From NCBI RefSeq assembly GCF_001422045.1, contig NZ_LMLW01000011.1:186505-250504 (forward strand): a stretch of 64,000 bases of DNA, given 5' to 3'. The stretch comes from Sphingomonas sp. Leaf242. Its GTDB lineage: Bacteria; Pseudomonadota; Alphaproteobacteria; Sphingomonadales; Sphingomonadaceae. Under the pieces are notes generated by a model. That model saw only the letters and a program-made list of their open reading frames with translations. It searched no databases and had not been told where the DNA came from. A program made the position numbers and the translations under genes. The stretch's first letter is position 1. The number at the start of each line of letters is the position of its first letter. Positions 34,813 through 43,436 of the stretch are shown here, one piece after another.

Positions 34813-35769
34813 ATGCTCGATACGCCCGCCGCCCAGGTCCCGACGCTCAGCCTCGCCATGCAGGATACCGACCCCGACGGTTTCGCCGCCGCGTTCGGCG
34901 AATCGTTCGAGCGATACGGCTTCGCGATCGTCGCCGATCACGGCATCCCCGCCGACCTGATCGAGCGCGCGTGGGCCGAGACGAAGCTCTTGTTCGACCT
35001 CCCCGAGGACGAAAAGCGCGGCTATCACATCCCCGGCGGCGGCGGCGCGCGCGGCTACACGCCGTTCAAGACCGAGATCGCCAAGGACGCCAAGGTCGTC
35101 GACCTCAAGGAATTCTGGCACGTCGGTCGCGAACTCCCCGCGGGGCATCGCTACGCGGACACGATGGCGCCGAACGTCTGGCCGACGCGTCCCGAAGGTT
35201 TCAAGCCGGTCTTCCTGGAACTGTTCGCCGCATTCGACCGCGCCGGCGACAAGCTGCTGTCGGCGATCGCACGCCACCTGAAGCTCAAGCCCGACTGGTT
35301 CGACCCGGCGGTGAAGGACGGCAACAGCATACTTCGTCTGCTCCATTACCCGCCGATCCCCGCCGATGCGGAAGGCGTCCGCGCCGGCGCGCATGAGGAC
35401 ATCAACCTCATCACCCTGTTGCTCGGTGCCGAGGAAGCGGGCCTCGAACTGCTCGACCGCGCGAACGGCCGCTGGCTGTCGATCAAGCCGCCCGAGGGCG
35501 CGATGGTCGTCAACGTCGGCGACATGCTCCAGCGGCTGACCAACAACGTGCTGCCCTCGACCACGCACCGCGTCGTCAACCCGCCCCCCGAGCGTCGCGG
35601 CCACTCACGCTATTCGATGCCGTTCTTCCTGCACCCCGCGCCCGACTTCCTGATCGAGACGCTGCCGGGCACGATCACGCCGGACAACGCGAACCGCTAT
35701 CCGAACCCGATCACCGCGCATGATTATCTGTACGAGAGACTGGTCGAGATCGGGCTGATCAAGAAGTAA
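34813..35769 (+). CDS. 2-oxoglutarate/Fe(II)-dependent oxygenase, isopenicillin N synthase family
   Basis: 318 residues. The iron ligands are H194 and D196 (AHEDINLIT) and H252 (STTHRVVNP). The co-substrate-binding R266-x-S268 (RYSMPFF) is in place. The N-terminal DIOX_N-type domain holds FAIVADHGIPADLI. The family includes bacterial oxygenases of unknown substrate besides penicillin and ethylene enzymes; a housekeeping role is more likely than antibiotic synthesis, as no NRPS is near. Confidence 0.9.
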   Translation: MLDTPAAQVPTLSLAMQDTDPDGFAAAFGESFERYGFAIVADHGIPADLIERAWAETKLLFDLPEDEKRGYHIPGGGGARGYTPFKTEIAKDAKVVDLKEFWHVGRELPAGHRYADTMAPNVWPTRPEGFKPVFLELFAAFDRAGDKLLSAIARHLKLKPDWFDPAVKDGNSILRLLHYPPIPADAEGVRAGAHEDINLITLLLGAEEAGLELLDRANGRWLSIKPPEGAMVVNVGDMLQRLTNNVLPSTTHRVVNPPPERRGHSRYSMPFFLHPAPDFLIETLPGTITPDNANRYPNPITAHDYLYERLVEIGLIKK

Positions 35770-35820
35770 GGGCAGGCGTTAATCGCTCTCCTATTCCGCC
35801 TTCCTCGAACCAAAGAAGCA

Positions 35821-35877
35821 TGTTTCCCCGCGAAGGCGGGGACCCAGACTGGGCTCCCGCCTTCGCGGGAGAACAAG
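35821..35877. repeat. Palindromic repeat family B
   Basis: Almost identical to the copy at 3111-3167, in the same orientation, 24 bases ahead of a repeat A. Confidence 0.85.
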
Positions 35878-35901
35878 GAGGCGCCTGCCCTGACCATTGT
35901 A

Positions 35902-36006
35902 CCACCCCGGCGAAGGCCGGGGCCCAGTTGGAAAGGTGGTCGTAACGACGCGCACCGCTTCGTTATCGCCGTCCCTCAACTGGGCCCCGGCCTCCGCCGG
36001 GGTGGC
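35902..36006. repeat. Palindromic repeat family A
   Basis: Outer arms ccaccccggcgaaggccggg and ccggcctccgccggggtgg. The core differs from the copies at 10972 and 17486 (gtggtcgtaacgacgcgcac) but keeps the gtaacgacg block. Confidence 0.85.
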
Positions 36007-36125
36007 GGTTCCTTATGGGGACACGACCGCCCCCAAAACACCCCACTGCTTTTCTCCCCACCTGATACCCAACAACCACGCTTCGCCCATTGGTGCGAGC
36101 CCCCGCATCCGCTAGACCGCGCGCG

Positions 36126-38900
36126 ATGCCCCATCTCTATCTCGTCGACGGCTCCGGCTATATCTTCCGCGCCTATCACCGGCTGCCGCCGCTCACCAAC
36201 AAGCATGGCGAGCCGGTCGGTGCGGTGTACGGCTATACGACGATGCTGTGGAAGCTCGCAGACGAGGTCCACGCAGCCGACGGCCCGACCCACATGGCAG
36301 TCATCCTCGACAAGTCGTCGAAGACCTTCCGCAACGATCTCTACGACAAGTACAAGGCGCAGCGTCCGCCGCCGCCCGAGGATCTCGTCCCCCAGTTCCC
36401 GATGATCCGCGACGCCACGCGCGCCTTCTCGCTGCCGTGCATCGAGACCGAGGGACTCGAAGCCGACGACATCATCGCCTGCTACTCGAAGGCCGCGCTA
36501 GCGCAGGGCTGGGAAGTCACGATCGTCTCGTCTGACAAGGACCTGATGCAGCTGATCGAGCCCGGCCTCGACATGTACGACACGATGAACAACCGCCGGC
36601 TCGGCGCGGAGCATGTCGCGGAGAAATTCCACGGCGTCTCGCCCGCGCAGCTCGGCGACGTTCTCGCGCTGATGGGCGACAGCGTCGACAACGTCCCCGG
36701 TGTCCCCGGCGTCGGCCCCAAGACCGCCGCGAAGCTAATCCTAGAACACGGCGATCTCGAATCCGTGCTCGCCGCCGCCGACGGCATGAAGAAGGGCAAG
36801 CTCCGCGACAACCTGATCGAGCATGCCGAGATGGCGCGGCTGTCGAAGGTGCTCGTCACGCTCAAATGCGACGTCGCGCTGCCCGAGCCGCTCGAGGATC
36901 TCGAACTCAAGGGCATCCCCGATGCCCCCCTGCTCGCGTTCCTCGAACATCACGGTTTCAAGTCGCTGATCGCCAAGCTCTCCGCGGTCGCCGAAGCCCC
37001 CGTCGCCGAACCGGCAAGCACCGCCGAGTTCGACGAAGACGAGCCCTGCAAGCACGACGATTACGAAACCGTCGTTGACGAAGCCGCGCTCGATCGCTGG
37101 ATCACCGTCGCCAAGCACCAGGGCTGGATCGCGATCGATACCGAAACGACGGGCATCGACGCAACGCGCGCGGACCTGGTCGGGGTGAGCATGGCGCTGC
37201 ATCCGAACCTCGCCTGCTACGTACCTATCGCACATGGCGGCACCGATTTGCTCGCGGAAAACCCGGTCCAGCTCGATCGCGCGCTCGTGCTAGCGAAACT
37301 GAAGCCGTTGCTGGAGGATCCAAGCGTCCTGAAGATCGGCCACAATCTCAAATACGACATGATCGTCCTCGGCCGCGCCTACGCGCCCACCGGCGGCGTG
37401 ACCATCGCGCCATTCGACGACACGATCGTGATGAGCTTCGATCTCGACGCCGGCCTGCACGGTCACGGCATGGACGAACTCGCCGCCACGCATCTCTCGC
37501 ACAGCTGCATCGCGTTCAAGGACGTCGTCGGCACCGGCAAGACGCAGCGCACCTTCAACGAAATCGATCTCAAGGCCGCGACCCGCTACGCCGCCGAGGA
37601 CGCCGACGTGACGCTTCGCCTGTGGCGCCGGTTCAAGCGCCGCCTGCCCGCGGAGGGCTCGACGCGCGTCTACGAGATGGTCGACCGCCCGCTCGTCCCC
37701 GTCATCGCGCAGATGGAGATGCACGGGATCAAGGTCGATGCCGCGAAACTGTCGAAGCTCTCGACCGAGTTCGCCGGCCAGATGGCGAGCCTCGAAACCG
37801 AAATCCACGCGCTCGCCGGCGCGCCCTTCACGATCGGCAGCCCCAAGCAACTAGGCGACGTGCTGTTCGAGAAGATGGGCATCAAGGGCGGCCGAAAGGG
37901 CAAGTCCGGCGTCTATTCGACCGACGTCAACGAACTCGAGCGGATCGCGGCGGACAAGGATTCGCCCGGCGCCGTGATCGCGCGGAAGGTGCTCGACTGG
38001 CGGCAGCTGTCGAAGCTGAAATCGACCTATACCGACGCGTTGCAGGCGCAGATCAACCCGGCGACGGGCCGCGTCCACACGTCCTACTCGCTGACCGGCG
38101 CGCAGACCGGCCGCCTGTCGTCGACCGACCCAAACCTCCAGAACATCCCGATCCGCACCGAGATCGGCCGCCAGATCCGCGACGCGTTCGTGGCCGAGCC
38201 CGGCAACGTCATCCTCGCCGCCGATTACTCGCAGATCGAACTGCGGCTGGCCGCGCACATGGCCAACGTCCCGGCGCTGAAAGCGGCGTTTGCGAACGGC
38301 GACGACATCCACAGCCTCACCGCGCAGGAACTGTTCGGCGAGGTCAACCGCGACACCCGCGGCCGCGCGAAGACGATCAACTTCGCGATCCTCTACGGCA
38401 TCTCGCGCTGGGGTCTCGCCGGGCGTCTGGACGTGTCGGCGGACGAAGCGCAAGCGATGATCGACCGCTATTTCGATCGCTTCCCCGGCATCTCCAACTA
38501 CATCGTCGAGACAACCGAAAGCGTTCGCGCGACCGGCTACACGACCACGTTGTTCGGTCGCAAAACGCACTTCCCGCGCATCCGCTCGAAGATCCAGCAC
38601 GAACGCCAAGGCGCCGAACGCGCGGCGATCAACGCGCCGATACAGGGCACGAGCGCCGACATCATCAAGCGCGCGATGGTGCGGATGGGGCCGGCGTTGC
38701 TCGAAGCGGGTCTGCCCAATGTCCGCATGCTGCTTCAGGTCCACGACGAACTCGTGTTCGAACTGCCGCAAGGTGAGGTCGAAGCTGCCAAGCCGGTGAT
38801 TGAACGCGTCATGGCCAACGCCGCGCAACCCGCGGTCACACTCGATGTGCCCCTCGGTATCGAGATCGGCACCGGCCTAAGCTGGGGCGCGGCGCATTGA
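36126..38900 (+). CDS. polA: DNA polymerase I
   Basis: 924 residues with all three activities. The 5'-3' exonuclease is at about 1-290 (LYLVDGSGYIFRAYH, GLEADDIIACY, GVPGVGPKTAAKLI). The proofreading 3'-5' exonuclease is at about 330-510 with intact acids (IAIDTETTGID, HNLKYDMIVL, YAAEDADVTLRL). The family A polymerase has motif A ADYSQIELRLAAH, motif B RGRAKTINFAILYG and motif C LLQVHDELVFE. It fills gaps in repair and removes Okazaki primers. The ATG at MPHLY follows the repeat-containing spacer. Confidence 0.97.
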   Translation: MPHLYLVDGSGYIFRAYHRLPPLTNKHGEPVGAVYGYTTMLWKLADEVHAADGPTHMAVILDKSSKTFRNDLYDKYKAQRPPPPEDLVPQFPMIRDATRAFSLPCIETEGLEADDIIACYSKAALAQGWEVTIVSSDKDLMQLIEPGLDMYDTMNNRRLGAEHVAEKFHGVSPAQLGDVLALMGDSVDNVPGVPGVGPKTAAKLILEHGDLESVLAAADGMKKGKLRDNLIEHAEMARLSKVLVTLKCDVALPEPLEDLELKGIPDAPLLAFLEHHGFKSLIAKLSAVAEAPVAEPASTAEFDEDEPCKHDDYETVVDEAALDRWITVAKHQGWIAIDTETTGIDATRADLVGVSMALHPNLACYVPIAHGGTDLLAENPVQLDRALVLAKLKPLLEDPSVLKIGHNLKYDMIVLGRAYAPTGGVTIAPFDDTIVMSFDLDAGLHGHGMDELAATHLSHSCIAFKDVVGTGKTQRTFNEIDLKAATRYAAEDADVTLRLWRRFKRRLPAEGSTRVYEMVDRPLVPVIAQMEMHGIKVDAAKLSKLSTEFAGQMASLETEIHALAGAPFTIGSPKQLGDVLFEKMGIKGGRKGKSGVYSTDVNELERIAADKDSPGAVIARKVLDWRQLSKLKSTYTDALQAQINPATGRVHTSYSLTGAQTGRLSSTDPNLQNIPIRTEIGRQIRDAFVAEPGNVILAADYSQIELRLAAHMANVPALKAAFANGDDIHSLTAQELFGEVNRDTRGRAKTINFAILYGISRWGLAGRLDVSADEAQAMIDRYFDRFPGISNYIVETTESVRATGYTTTLFGRKTHFPRIRSKIQHERQGAERAAINAPIQGTSADIIKRAMVRMGPALLEAGLPNVRMLLQVHDELVFELPQGEVEAAKPVIERVMANAAQPAVTLDVPLGIEIGTGLSWGAAH

Positions 38901-38911
38901 GCCAGCCCCCC

Positions 38912-39009
38912 CCGTCATGCCGGGCTTGTTCCGGCATCCACCGTGCCGCGTACTCGCTGGCCCATAAGTACGCGGCACCGTGGACCCCGGAACAAGCCCG
39001 GGGTGACGG
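38912..39009. repeat. Palindromic repeat family E (full copy)
   Basis: A near-perfect inverted repeat. Outer arms are cgtcatgccgggcttgttcc and ggaacaagcccggggtgacg; the inner arms ccaccgtgccgcgtact and agtacgcggcaccgtgg differ by one base. Its right edge runs directly into the Shine-Dalgarno GGAGG of the next gene. Confidence 0.85.
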
Positions 39010-39021
39010 AGGCCTGAGCGC

Positions 39022-40539
39022 GTGACCGAGGCCACGCAGGATATCGACACGCTCGCCAAGGGCGGCCGGACCAACATCGCCGGCTTCGTCCTCCGCCTCG
39101 CCGCGCGCATCCCGTTCCTGTTCATCGCCGGTCGCATCTACGGTCCTGACCTCGTCGGCCGGTTCGCCATCGCAGTCGTGGTCGTCGAACTCGCCGCGCT
39201 GCTCGCCACGCTCGGCTTGAAACGCGGTCTCGCCCAGGCGCTCAGCAGCGCCGACCGCCCGCACGCCAACGTCGTCTGGGACGCCATGGCCGTGGCCTTC
39301 GTCGCCTCGCTCATCGCCAGCGCCGTCCTCTGCACCTTTCCGCAGATCATGTATCCGAACAGCGCGATAACCGGGCTCGACCGGTTCCTGCCGCTGATCA
39401 TCGTCGCGATCGCCTGGTCCGACGTCAGCCTCGCCGCGCTCGCCTACCGCCTCAACGTCAAGGCCGCCGTCACCGCCCGCGCAGTCGTCGAGCCTTGGAC
39501 GATCTCGATCGCCGCCTGGGCGTTCTCGTATTTCACGATCCGCGACGGCCTCGTGCTCAGTTACGTCGCGTCGATGACCGCGGCGCTGATCGCCAGCCTC
39601 GTACCGTTCCTGCGCAGCTACGGCGTGCCGCGGGGTTGGAAACCCCAACTCCGTCCATTGTACGCGCTCGCCCGCGCCAACGTACCGCTGGCCGGCGCCG
39701 ACATCCTCGAATGGGGCAGCCGCAACGTCGATCGCTTCATCCTCGGCGTGATGTTCGAGCCCAAGGTCGTCGGCATCTACTACATGGCGCAACAGGTCGC
39801 GAGCTTGCCGCAGAAGCTCAAGACCAGCTTCGACCCGATCCTCGGCCCCGTCATCACGCACAGCCTCGCGATCAACGACCGCGCCGCGATCGCCAACCAG
39901 GTGCGACAAGTCGCGTTCTGGATCATGGCGGCGCAGGGCGGCCTCGCGCTGATGGGGTCGATTCCCGGCGAAGCGGTGATGGGCGTGGTCGGTCCGCAGT
40001 TCGTCGCCGGCACCGCCGCGCTCGCATTCCTGCTCACCGCCGAAGTGCTCGCGTCGACCGGCGCGGTCAGCGAATCCGCGCTCGTCTACATCGCCCGCCA
40101 CCGCAACCTGATGATCTCGGCCGCAATGCTCGCGTTCCAGGTTGGCCTGAGCTTCGCCCTGATCTTCACGATCCGCGCGCTGGGCTATCCGGTCAACTAC
40201 CAGGCGGCAGGCCCGGCGATCGCGCTGATGCTGTCGGTAGGCCTAACCTCAATCATCAAGTCGAAGCTGCTCGGCCATCTGCTCGGGACCAGCGTCTCGC
40301 CGTGGCGCTGGCCGCTAGTTTGGGCCGCACTAGCCGCGATCGTGGTGGGCGCAGGCTTCACCGCGCTGCCCAAACGCTACGAATGGGTCGAGCTGGCGGT
40401 CGGTGAACCCGCGATCGCTGCGACCTATCTCTACATCCTGTGGAAATACGCGTTCGGCCCCGCCGACCGCGCGCTGTTCGCCAAGAAGCCCAAGGCCGAA
40501 GATCCGAGCCTCCCCAATGCCGGTGCGCCCGTCGCCTGA
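39022..40539 (+). CDS. Polysaccharide/O-antigen flippase-like membrane protein (Wzx/MATE-like)
   Basis: 505 residues with about 12-14 membrane helices and the polysaccharide-transporter pattern (N-terminal TNIAGFVLRLAARIPFLFIAGRIYGP; mid-segment WGSRNVDRFILGVMFEPKVVGIYYMAQQ). It should flip lipid-linked glycans across the inner membrane. The GTG start has GGAGG 9 bases upstream, partly within repeat E. No glycosyltransferases are next to it, so it is an isolated copy. Confidence 0.85.
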   Translation: MTEATQDIDTLAKGGRTNIAGFVLRLAARIPFLFIAGRIYGPDLVGRFAIAVVVVELAALLATLGLKRGLAQALSSADRPHANVVWDAMAVAFVASLIASAVLCTFPQIMYPNSAITGLDRFLPLIIVAIAWSDVSLAALAYRLNVKAAVTARAVVEPWTISIAAWAFSYFTIRDGLVLSYVASMTAALIASLVPFLRSYGVPRGWKPQLRPLYALARANVPLAGADILEWGSRNVDRFILGVMFEPKVVGIYYMAQQVASLPQKLKTSFDPILGPVITHSLAINDRAAIANQVRQVAFWIMAAQGGLALMGSIPGEAVMGVVGPQFVAGTAALAFLLTAEVLASTGAVSESALVYIARHRNLMISAAMLAFQVGLSFALIFTIRALGYPVNYQAAGPAIALMLSVGLTSIIKSKLLGHLLGTSVSPWRWPLVWAALAAIVVGAGFTALPKRYEWVELAVGEPAIAATYLYILWKYAFGPADRALFAKKPKAEDPSLPNAGAPVA

Positions 40540-40549
40540 CCCCTCGCTC

Positions 40550-40633
40550 CGTCATCCTGACGAAAGTCAGGACCCAGGGTTACAAGGCATGACGATCTTT
40601 GGCTCTGGATCCTGACTTTCGTCGGAATGACGG
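40550..40633. repeat. Palindromic repeat family D
   Basis: cgtcatcctgacgaaagtca pairs with tgactttcgtcggaatgacg around a central region of about 40 bases. It lies between converging genes (flippase and mntH) and may act as a bidirectional terminator. Confidence 0.85.
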
Positions 40634-40641
40634 CGCGAGGC

Positions 40642-41958
40642 CTAGAGCATCCCGTAAAGCAGCGTGCCGTTCAGCCCGATGATCACCGCGGCGATCACCC
40701 AGGCGAAGATCTTCAGCCAGGCCGGGCTGACCAGTTCGCCCATGATCGTGCGGTCGCCGGTGAACTTGACGAGCGGCACCACCGCGAACGGAAGTTGTAG
40801 GCTGAGCACGACCTGGCTCAGCACCAGCAGTTTCGTCGCCCCCGCATCGCCCGAGGCACCGACGACGAACACCGCGGGCACGATCGCTAGCAACCGCGTC
40901 ACCAGCCGCCGCGCCCAGACCGGCATGCGCAGGTTGAGGAAGCCCTCCATCACGATCTGACCGGCGAGCGTTCCCGTCACCGTCGAGTTCTGCCCCGAGG
41001 CCAGCAGCGCGACCGCGAACAATACGCTTGCGGCGCCCATCCCGAGCATCGGCGCGAGCAGCTCGTACGCCTGGTCGATCTCCGCGACGTCGGTCCGGCC
41101 GGCAACGTGGAAGGTCGCCGCCGCGAGGATCAGGATCGCCGCGTTGATGAAGAAGGCGAGACCCAGCGCGACGGTGCCGTCGATCGTAGCCATGGTAATC
41201 GCGTCGCGCTTGCCCGCGGTGTCCTTGGCAAACGCACGCGTCTGGACGATCGATGAGTGGAGATACAGATTGTGCGGCATCACGGTCGCGCCGAGGATAC
41301 CGATCGCGATGTAGAGCATCGCCGGGTTGGTGACGATCTGCGTCGTCGGCACCAGCCCGCCAAGCACGCCCGCCCATTCGGGCCGCGCGAGGAACAGCTC
41401 GAAGATGAAGCAGCCGGCGATGATCACGAGCAGCGCAATGACGAACGCCTCCAGCTTGCGGAACCCGAAGCGTTGCAGCGCGAGGATCAGGAACACGTCG
41501 AGCGCGGTGAGCACGACGCCGTAAACCAACGGCAGGCCGAACAGCAGCTTCAGCGCGATCGCCGTGCCGAGCACCTCGGCAAGGTCGCAGGCGATGATCG
41601 CGATCTCGCAGAGGAACCACAACGCGACCGAGACCGGCTTCGAATAATGCGCGCGGCAGGCCTGGGCGAGGTCGAGCCCGGCGACGATGCCGAGGCGCGC
41701 GGACAGCGCTTGGAGCACCATCGCCATGAGGTTCGACAGCAGCACGACCGACAACAGCGTGTACCCGAACGCGGAGCCGCCGGCGATGTCGGTCGCCCAG
41801 TTGCCGGGGTCCATATAGCCAACTGCGACGAGGTAGCCCGGCCCCACGAACGCGAACAGACGCCGCCAGAACGACGCGCCTTCGGGGACGACGACGGTGC
41901 GGTGGCTCTCGGCGAGCGAGTTGGCGAAGCCGGACGCGGGGAGATTGGGGGCTGACAT
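40642..41958 (-). CDS. mntH: NRAMP-family Mn2+/Fe2+ transporter
   Basis: A 438-residue proton-coupled divalent-metal importer. The metal-site motif in TM1 is YMDPGNWATDI and in TM6 is ATVMPHNLYLHSSIVQTR. Eleven helices are predicted. The chosen start MSAPN gives a 25-residue soluble lead. The frame continues to a TTG at 42021, and the N-terminus is not well fixed because no strong ribosome-binding site stands before either. No MntR box or manganese riboswitch was recognised upstream. Confidence 0.93.
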   Translation of the reverse strand: MSAPNLPASGFANSLAESHRTVVVPEGASFWRRLFAFVGPGYLVAVGYMDPGNWATDIAGGSAFGYTLLSVVLLSNLMAMVLQALSARLGIVAGLDLAQACRAHYSKPVSVALWFLCEIAIIACDLAEVLGTAIALKLLFGLPLVYGVVLTALDVFLILALQRFGFRKLEAFVIALLVIIAGCFIFELFLARPEWAGVLGGLVPTTQIVTNPAMLYIAIGILGATVMPHNLYLHSSIVQTRAFAKDTAGKRDAITMATIDGTVALGLAFFINAAILILAAATFHVAGRTDVAEIDQAYELLAPMLGMGAASVLFAVALLASGQNSTVTGTLAGQIVMEGFLNLRMPVWARRLVTRLLAIVPAVFVVGASGDAGATKLLVLSQVVLSLQLPFAVVPLVKFTGDRTIMGELVSPAWLKIFAWVIAAVIIGLNGTLLYGML

Positions 41959-42036
41959 CGGGGGGTGCTTTGCCGGAACGAGGGAGAGGGAACAAGGCGT
42001 GGCTGGCAAGTCGGGCGACAATGCGCTGACCCGCTT

Positions 42037-42120
42037 CCGTCACCCCAGCGAAAGCTGGGGTATCCGGTTGGTGGGTGTAGTCATTCGAATGGAGAGATCT
42101 CGGCTTTCGCCGGGCCGACG
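42037..42120. repeat. Degenerate palindromic repeat (family G)
   Basis: Left arm cgtcaccccagcgaaagctg faces a degenerate right arm cggctttcgccgggccgacg. Confidence 0.55.
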
Positions 42121-42154
42121 TGTGCGGGTGTACGCGAGCAATATATGGGAAGCG

Positions 42155-42263
42155 CCTCCCCTCCCTGGAAGGGGGGGCTGGGGGTGGGTAGGCCCGCTTG
42201 AGCCACCACCGCCAGACCATGTGGAAACCGACCCACCCCCGCCCCCTCCCTTCCAGGGAGGGG
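42155..42263. repeat. Palindromic repeat family F
   Basis: Arms cctcccctccctggaagggg and ccctcccttccagggagggg, plus an inner gggggtgggt/acccaccccc stem. It is related in style to the long element between glgC and glgA. Confidence 0.8.
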
Positions 42264-42273
42264 AGCAAGGAGG

Positions 42274-42897
42274 TCAGATGACCTTCATATCCGCCTGGTA
42301 ATGATGCCACGCGAAGATCGCCGCCGCGCCGCGATGCGGGCGCCAAGCCTCCGCCACTTCGCGAGTCAGTTTCTCGCTGGGGCGGGTCTCGTGGCCCAAT
42401 ATCCGTCCGACCTCGATCTGGATCGCGAGGTCGCCCGCCGGCCAGATGTCCGTCCGCCCTTCCGCGAACAGCAGGTAGATCTCCGCCGACCAGCGGCCGA
42501 TGCCCTTCACGCGGACCAAAGCGGCGATCGCCTCCTCGTCGTCCTCGGGCAGGTTGGTCAGGTCGAGCCGTCCGCTCGTCACCTCGTCCGCGAGGCTGCG
42601 CGCATAGCCGAGCTTCTGGCGCGACAGTCCGGCGCTCTTCAGCAATTCGTCGCTGGCGGCGGCGATCTTCGCCGGGTCGCCTGCGCCACCGACCACCGCG
42701 TCGAGCTTGTTCCACACTGCAGCCGCAGAGGCGACGCTCACCTGCTGCCCGACGATCGTCCGCAGCAACGTCACGAAGCCGCGCTCGCTGATCCGCGGTG
42801 CGGGGTGGCCGGCATTGCCGACCGCGACCGCGAACGCCGGCTCGATTTCGCACAATGCCGCCATCGCGGTTTCGAGTTGCTCTGCGCTCAAGCCCAT
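42274..42897 (-). CDS. DNA-3-methyladenine glycosylase II-like (HhH-GPD, AlkA type)
   Basis: 207 residues. It removes alkylated bases from DNA. The helix-hairpin-helix VRVKGIGRWSAEIYLLF and the catalytic aspartate in WPAGDLAIQIEVGRIL are present, with LLRTIVGQQVSVASA before them. It lacks the N-terminal domain of E. coli AlkA, as do many short alphaproteobacterial forms. Its start is divergent from the ferredoxin gene, 60 bases away. Confidence 0.9.
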   Translation of the reverse strand: MGLSAEQLETAMAALCEIEPAFAVAVGNAGHPAPRISERGFVTLLRTIVGQQVSVASAAAVWNKLDAVVGGAGDPAKIAAASDELLKSAGLSRQKLGYARSLADEVTSGRLDLTNLPEDDEEAIAALVRVKGIGRWSAEIYLLFAEGRTDIWPAGDLAIQIEVGRILGHETRPSEKLTREVAEAWRPHRGAAAIFAWHHYQADMKVI

Positions 42898-42957
42898 GAT
42901 GCTTGATCCCTGGCGCGCGCAACGGCATGAACGCGCAGAAGTTTTTCGGAGAATGAC

Positions 42958-43275
42958 ATGCCCAAGCTTATCGTCGTGACGCGCGAAGGGGAAGAACGCG
43001 AGATCATCGGCGAGGCGGGCCTTTCGGTGATGGAAGTCATCCGCGACGCCGGAATCGACGAGATCCTGGCGCTGTGCGGCGGCTGCTGCTCGTGCGCCAC
43101 CTGCCACGTCCATGTCGACCCGGACTTTGCGGCCAAACTGAAGCCGATGGGGCCGGACGAGGATGATTTGCTCGATTCGACGAGTGATCGGGATGAGTTT
43201 TCACGCCTGTCGTGCCAGATCGAACTGACCGAAGGACTCGATGGCCTGAAAGTCCGAATCGCCGAAGAGGACTGA
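42958..43275 (+). CDS. [2Fe-2S] ferredoxin, adrenodoxin/putidaredoxin type
   Basis: A 105-residue electron carrier. The cluster loop CGGCCSCATCHV supplies three ligands (first, seventh and tenth positions); the fourth is in RLSCQIE. Two extra cysteines stand inside the loop where relatives have Ser/Ala. It ends with the hydrophobic-acidic tail common to P450 and FeS-assembly ferredoxins. No P450 or ferredoxin reductase is adjacent. It is preceded by GGAGAATGAC, a good ribosome-binding site. Confidence 0.92.
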   Translation: MPKLIVVTREGEEREIIGEAGLSVMEVIRDAGIDEILALCGGCCSCATCHVHVDPDFAAKLKPMGPDEDDLLDSTSDRDEFSRLSCQIELTEGLDGLKVRIAEED

Positions 43276-43283
43276 TTCCCCCT

Positions 43284-43431
43284 GTCCCTCGCCCCTCCGG
43301 GGAGAGGGAGGGAGGCGCGCTTGCGCCGGAAGGGAGAGGGGAGTTGGGATCCAAGTCCCGAGCCACACTCCCCTCTCCCTTCCCACCGCAAGTGCGGCGG
43401 GCCCCTTCCCTCTCCCCGTAGGGGCGAGGGA
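43284..43431. repeat. Composite C-type palindromic repeat
   Basis: ccctcgcccctccggggaga pairs with tctccccgtaggggcgaggg. Inside is a second inverted pair around gggagaggggagt/actcccctctcccttccc. It lies between the converging ferredoxin and rlmB genes. Confidence 0.8.
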
Positions 43432-43436
43432 GTGAT

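Larger units (their letters stand above)
35770..36125. other. Gene-free stretch with repeats B and A before polA
   Basis: It holds repeat B (35821-35877) and repeat A (35902-36006) side by side, then about 120 bases that presumably carry the polA promoter. No frame is credible. Confidence 0.7.
41959..42273. other. mntH upstream spacer with two palindromic elements
   Basis: It contains a degenerate G-type element (42037-42120) and a full F-type palindrome (42155-42263) between divergent-end genes. No gene is seen. Confidence 0.6.

Noticed and set aside
34813..35769. Isopenicillin N synthase as evidence of a beta-lactam cluster
   Set aside because: No NRPS or other biosynthetic gene is nearby; the family covers many unrelated oxygenases.
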